NCBI GenBank assembly: GCA_913046175.1
Contig: CAJWSN010000073.1
Location: forward strand, 1 to 6,648
Reading direction: 5' to 3'
Source of the DNA: an uncultured Opitutia bacterium
GTDB lineage: Bacteria > Verrucomicrobiota > Verrucomicrobiia > Opitutales > JABJCN01
Length of the DNA: 6,648 nucleotides
Made by a program: the position numbers and the translations under genes. The notes under the pieces are model-generated. The model was not told where the DNA came from, searched no databases, and saw only the letters and a program-made list of their open reading frames with translations. Positions 6,297 through 6,648 of this stretch are shown piece by piece. How positions within the stretch are numbered: position 1 is the first letter of the stretch; every line of letters begins with the position of its first letter.

Positions 6297-6648
6297 TGAA
6301 TGGATTGCAGCACCTGCTGCCGCGCTTGCAGACCTGCTGTCCGAGGACATCGACGGGAAAGAGATGGTCGCAAAGCTCAAGGGTGAGTTCATGCAGCCGA
6401 TGGCCAAAGCGGCCAAAGCGCTCCACCAGACGTTGGGCTCGGCCACGACCCGGCGGAGCTGTCGCGCGACGGGCTCGGCGGGCGGTCCGGGTCCCGCCCG
6501 GCGGCCGCGTTGGCCCCGCGGTCGCGGTTCATGGCCGCGGTGCGGTCGAGCAGCCTGTCATGGATGTAGAGATGTCAAGACGGGATCGCACAGAGCACCA
6601 CATGTACGCAAGAATGAGATGCAAAGCTGTAGAGCTGTGACATGTGAA
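6297..6648. other. Unassigned tail with abrupt composition shift; possible foreign or chimeric sequence
   Basis: No recognisable gene. By my count G+C is about 47% at 6241-6300, about 60% at 6301-6420, about 81% at 6421-6540 (97 of 120 bases), then about 55% and 44% to the end; the rest of the window looks close to an even base mix. Plus-strand frame 1 is open from 6124 to the window edge (possible ATGs 6193, 6205, 6235) and its 6301-6420 part reads protein-like (PAAALADLLSEDIDGKEM), but before 6297 it is antisense to the S55 frame and after 6430 it becomes Arg/Pro/Gly-rich shadow. The G+C-rich core instead shows coding-like third-position G/C in frame 3 until a TAG near 6567. Neither reading matches a family I know. 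No terminal inverted repeats of an insertion sequence were found. Confidence 0.45.
6402..6419 (+). repeat. Tandem duplication of GGCCAAAGC
   Basis: GGCCAAAGC occurs twice head to tail (6402-6410 and 6411-6419). In plus frame 1 it would encode the repeat inside MAKAAKAL. It sits just before the G+C-rich block. It is short and may be chance. Confidence 0.5.

Noticed and set aside
6149..6373. 74-residue minus-strand frame overlapping the S55 gene
   Set aside because: It is out of frame with the family-like S55 sequence and has Cys/Arg/Trp-rich shadow composition.
6218..6640. 140-residue plus-strand frame starting MPSHRAWG
   Set aside because: Its first part is antisense to the S55-like frame and its second part is an Arg/Pro/Gly-rich product of the G+C-rich block; no domain is recognisable.
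6599..6646. CACATGT ... ACATGTG inverted repeat near the window end as an insertion-sequence end
   Set aside because: It is only seven bases with a shared CATG palindrome core, 34 bases apart, with no transposase or target-site duplication visible.
1..6648. CRISPR array, tRNA, rRNA or riboswitch
   Set aside because: No regularly spaced repeats, no cloverleaf or T-loop GTTCGAATC-type sequence and no recognisable riboswitch core were seen on either strand.

Overview
The window reads as ordinary bacterial chromosome for its first ~6.3 kb. The last ~350 bases look different and may not belong to the same replicon. The best guess for the source is a Verrucomicrobia/Opitutae-like bacterium, probably from a metagenome. 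The basis is a family-3 (SMUG1-type) uracil-DNA glycosylase, which is rare in bacteria but known from Opitutus-like genomes, together with a SpoIVB-type S55 protein C-terminus and a large secreted beta-propeller/Ig-like protein. This assignment is inference from gene content; there is no rRNA or other phylogenetic marker apart from aspS.

Layout. (1) Positions 1-482, plus strand: the C-terminal ~159 residues of a SMUG1-like uracil-DNA glycosylase, cut by the window edge. (2) 539-1297, plus strand: a LOG-family nucleotide 5'-monophosphate phosphoribohydrolase, with a plausible sigma-70-type promoter overlapping the glycosylase stop codon. (3) 1298-1413: a short convergent gap with no clear terminator. 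(4) 1414-3198, minus strand: a complete bacterial-type aspartyl-tRNA synthetase (aspS). (5) 3199-3340: an intergenic gap holding a small inverted repeat. (6) 3341-5470, minus strand: a predicted secreted protein with an N-terminal seven-bladed-propeller-like region, carrying a Ser/Gly/Lys low-complexity insertion, followed by beta-sandwich domains. (7) 5493-6245, minus strand: the C-terminal part of an S55-peptidase-family protein, 22 bases upstream of the propeller gene and probably its operon partner. Its reading frame stops abruptly at 6294-6296, so the protease domain is missing. (8) 6297-6648: a tail with no recognisable gene and a sharp composition change, reaching about 81% G+C over 6421-6540.

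Working together: the glycosylase and LOG protein both cleave N-glycosidic bonds (uracil from DNA; base from nucleotide monophosphate) and are co-directional, but a functional link is speculative. The S55 protein and the propeller protein probably form an envelope-directed pair. aspS is housekeeping. I do not see a convincing undescribed system. The points most worth following are the truncated S55 gene with its abnormal tail, the S55-propeller pairing, the low-complexity insert in the propeller, and a mixed specificity signature in AspRS.
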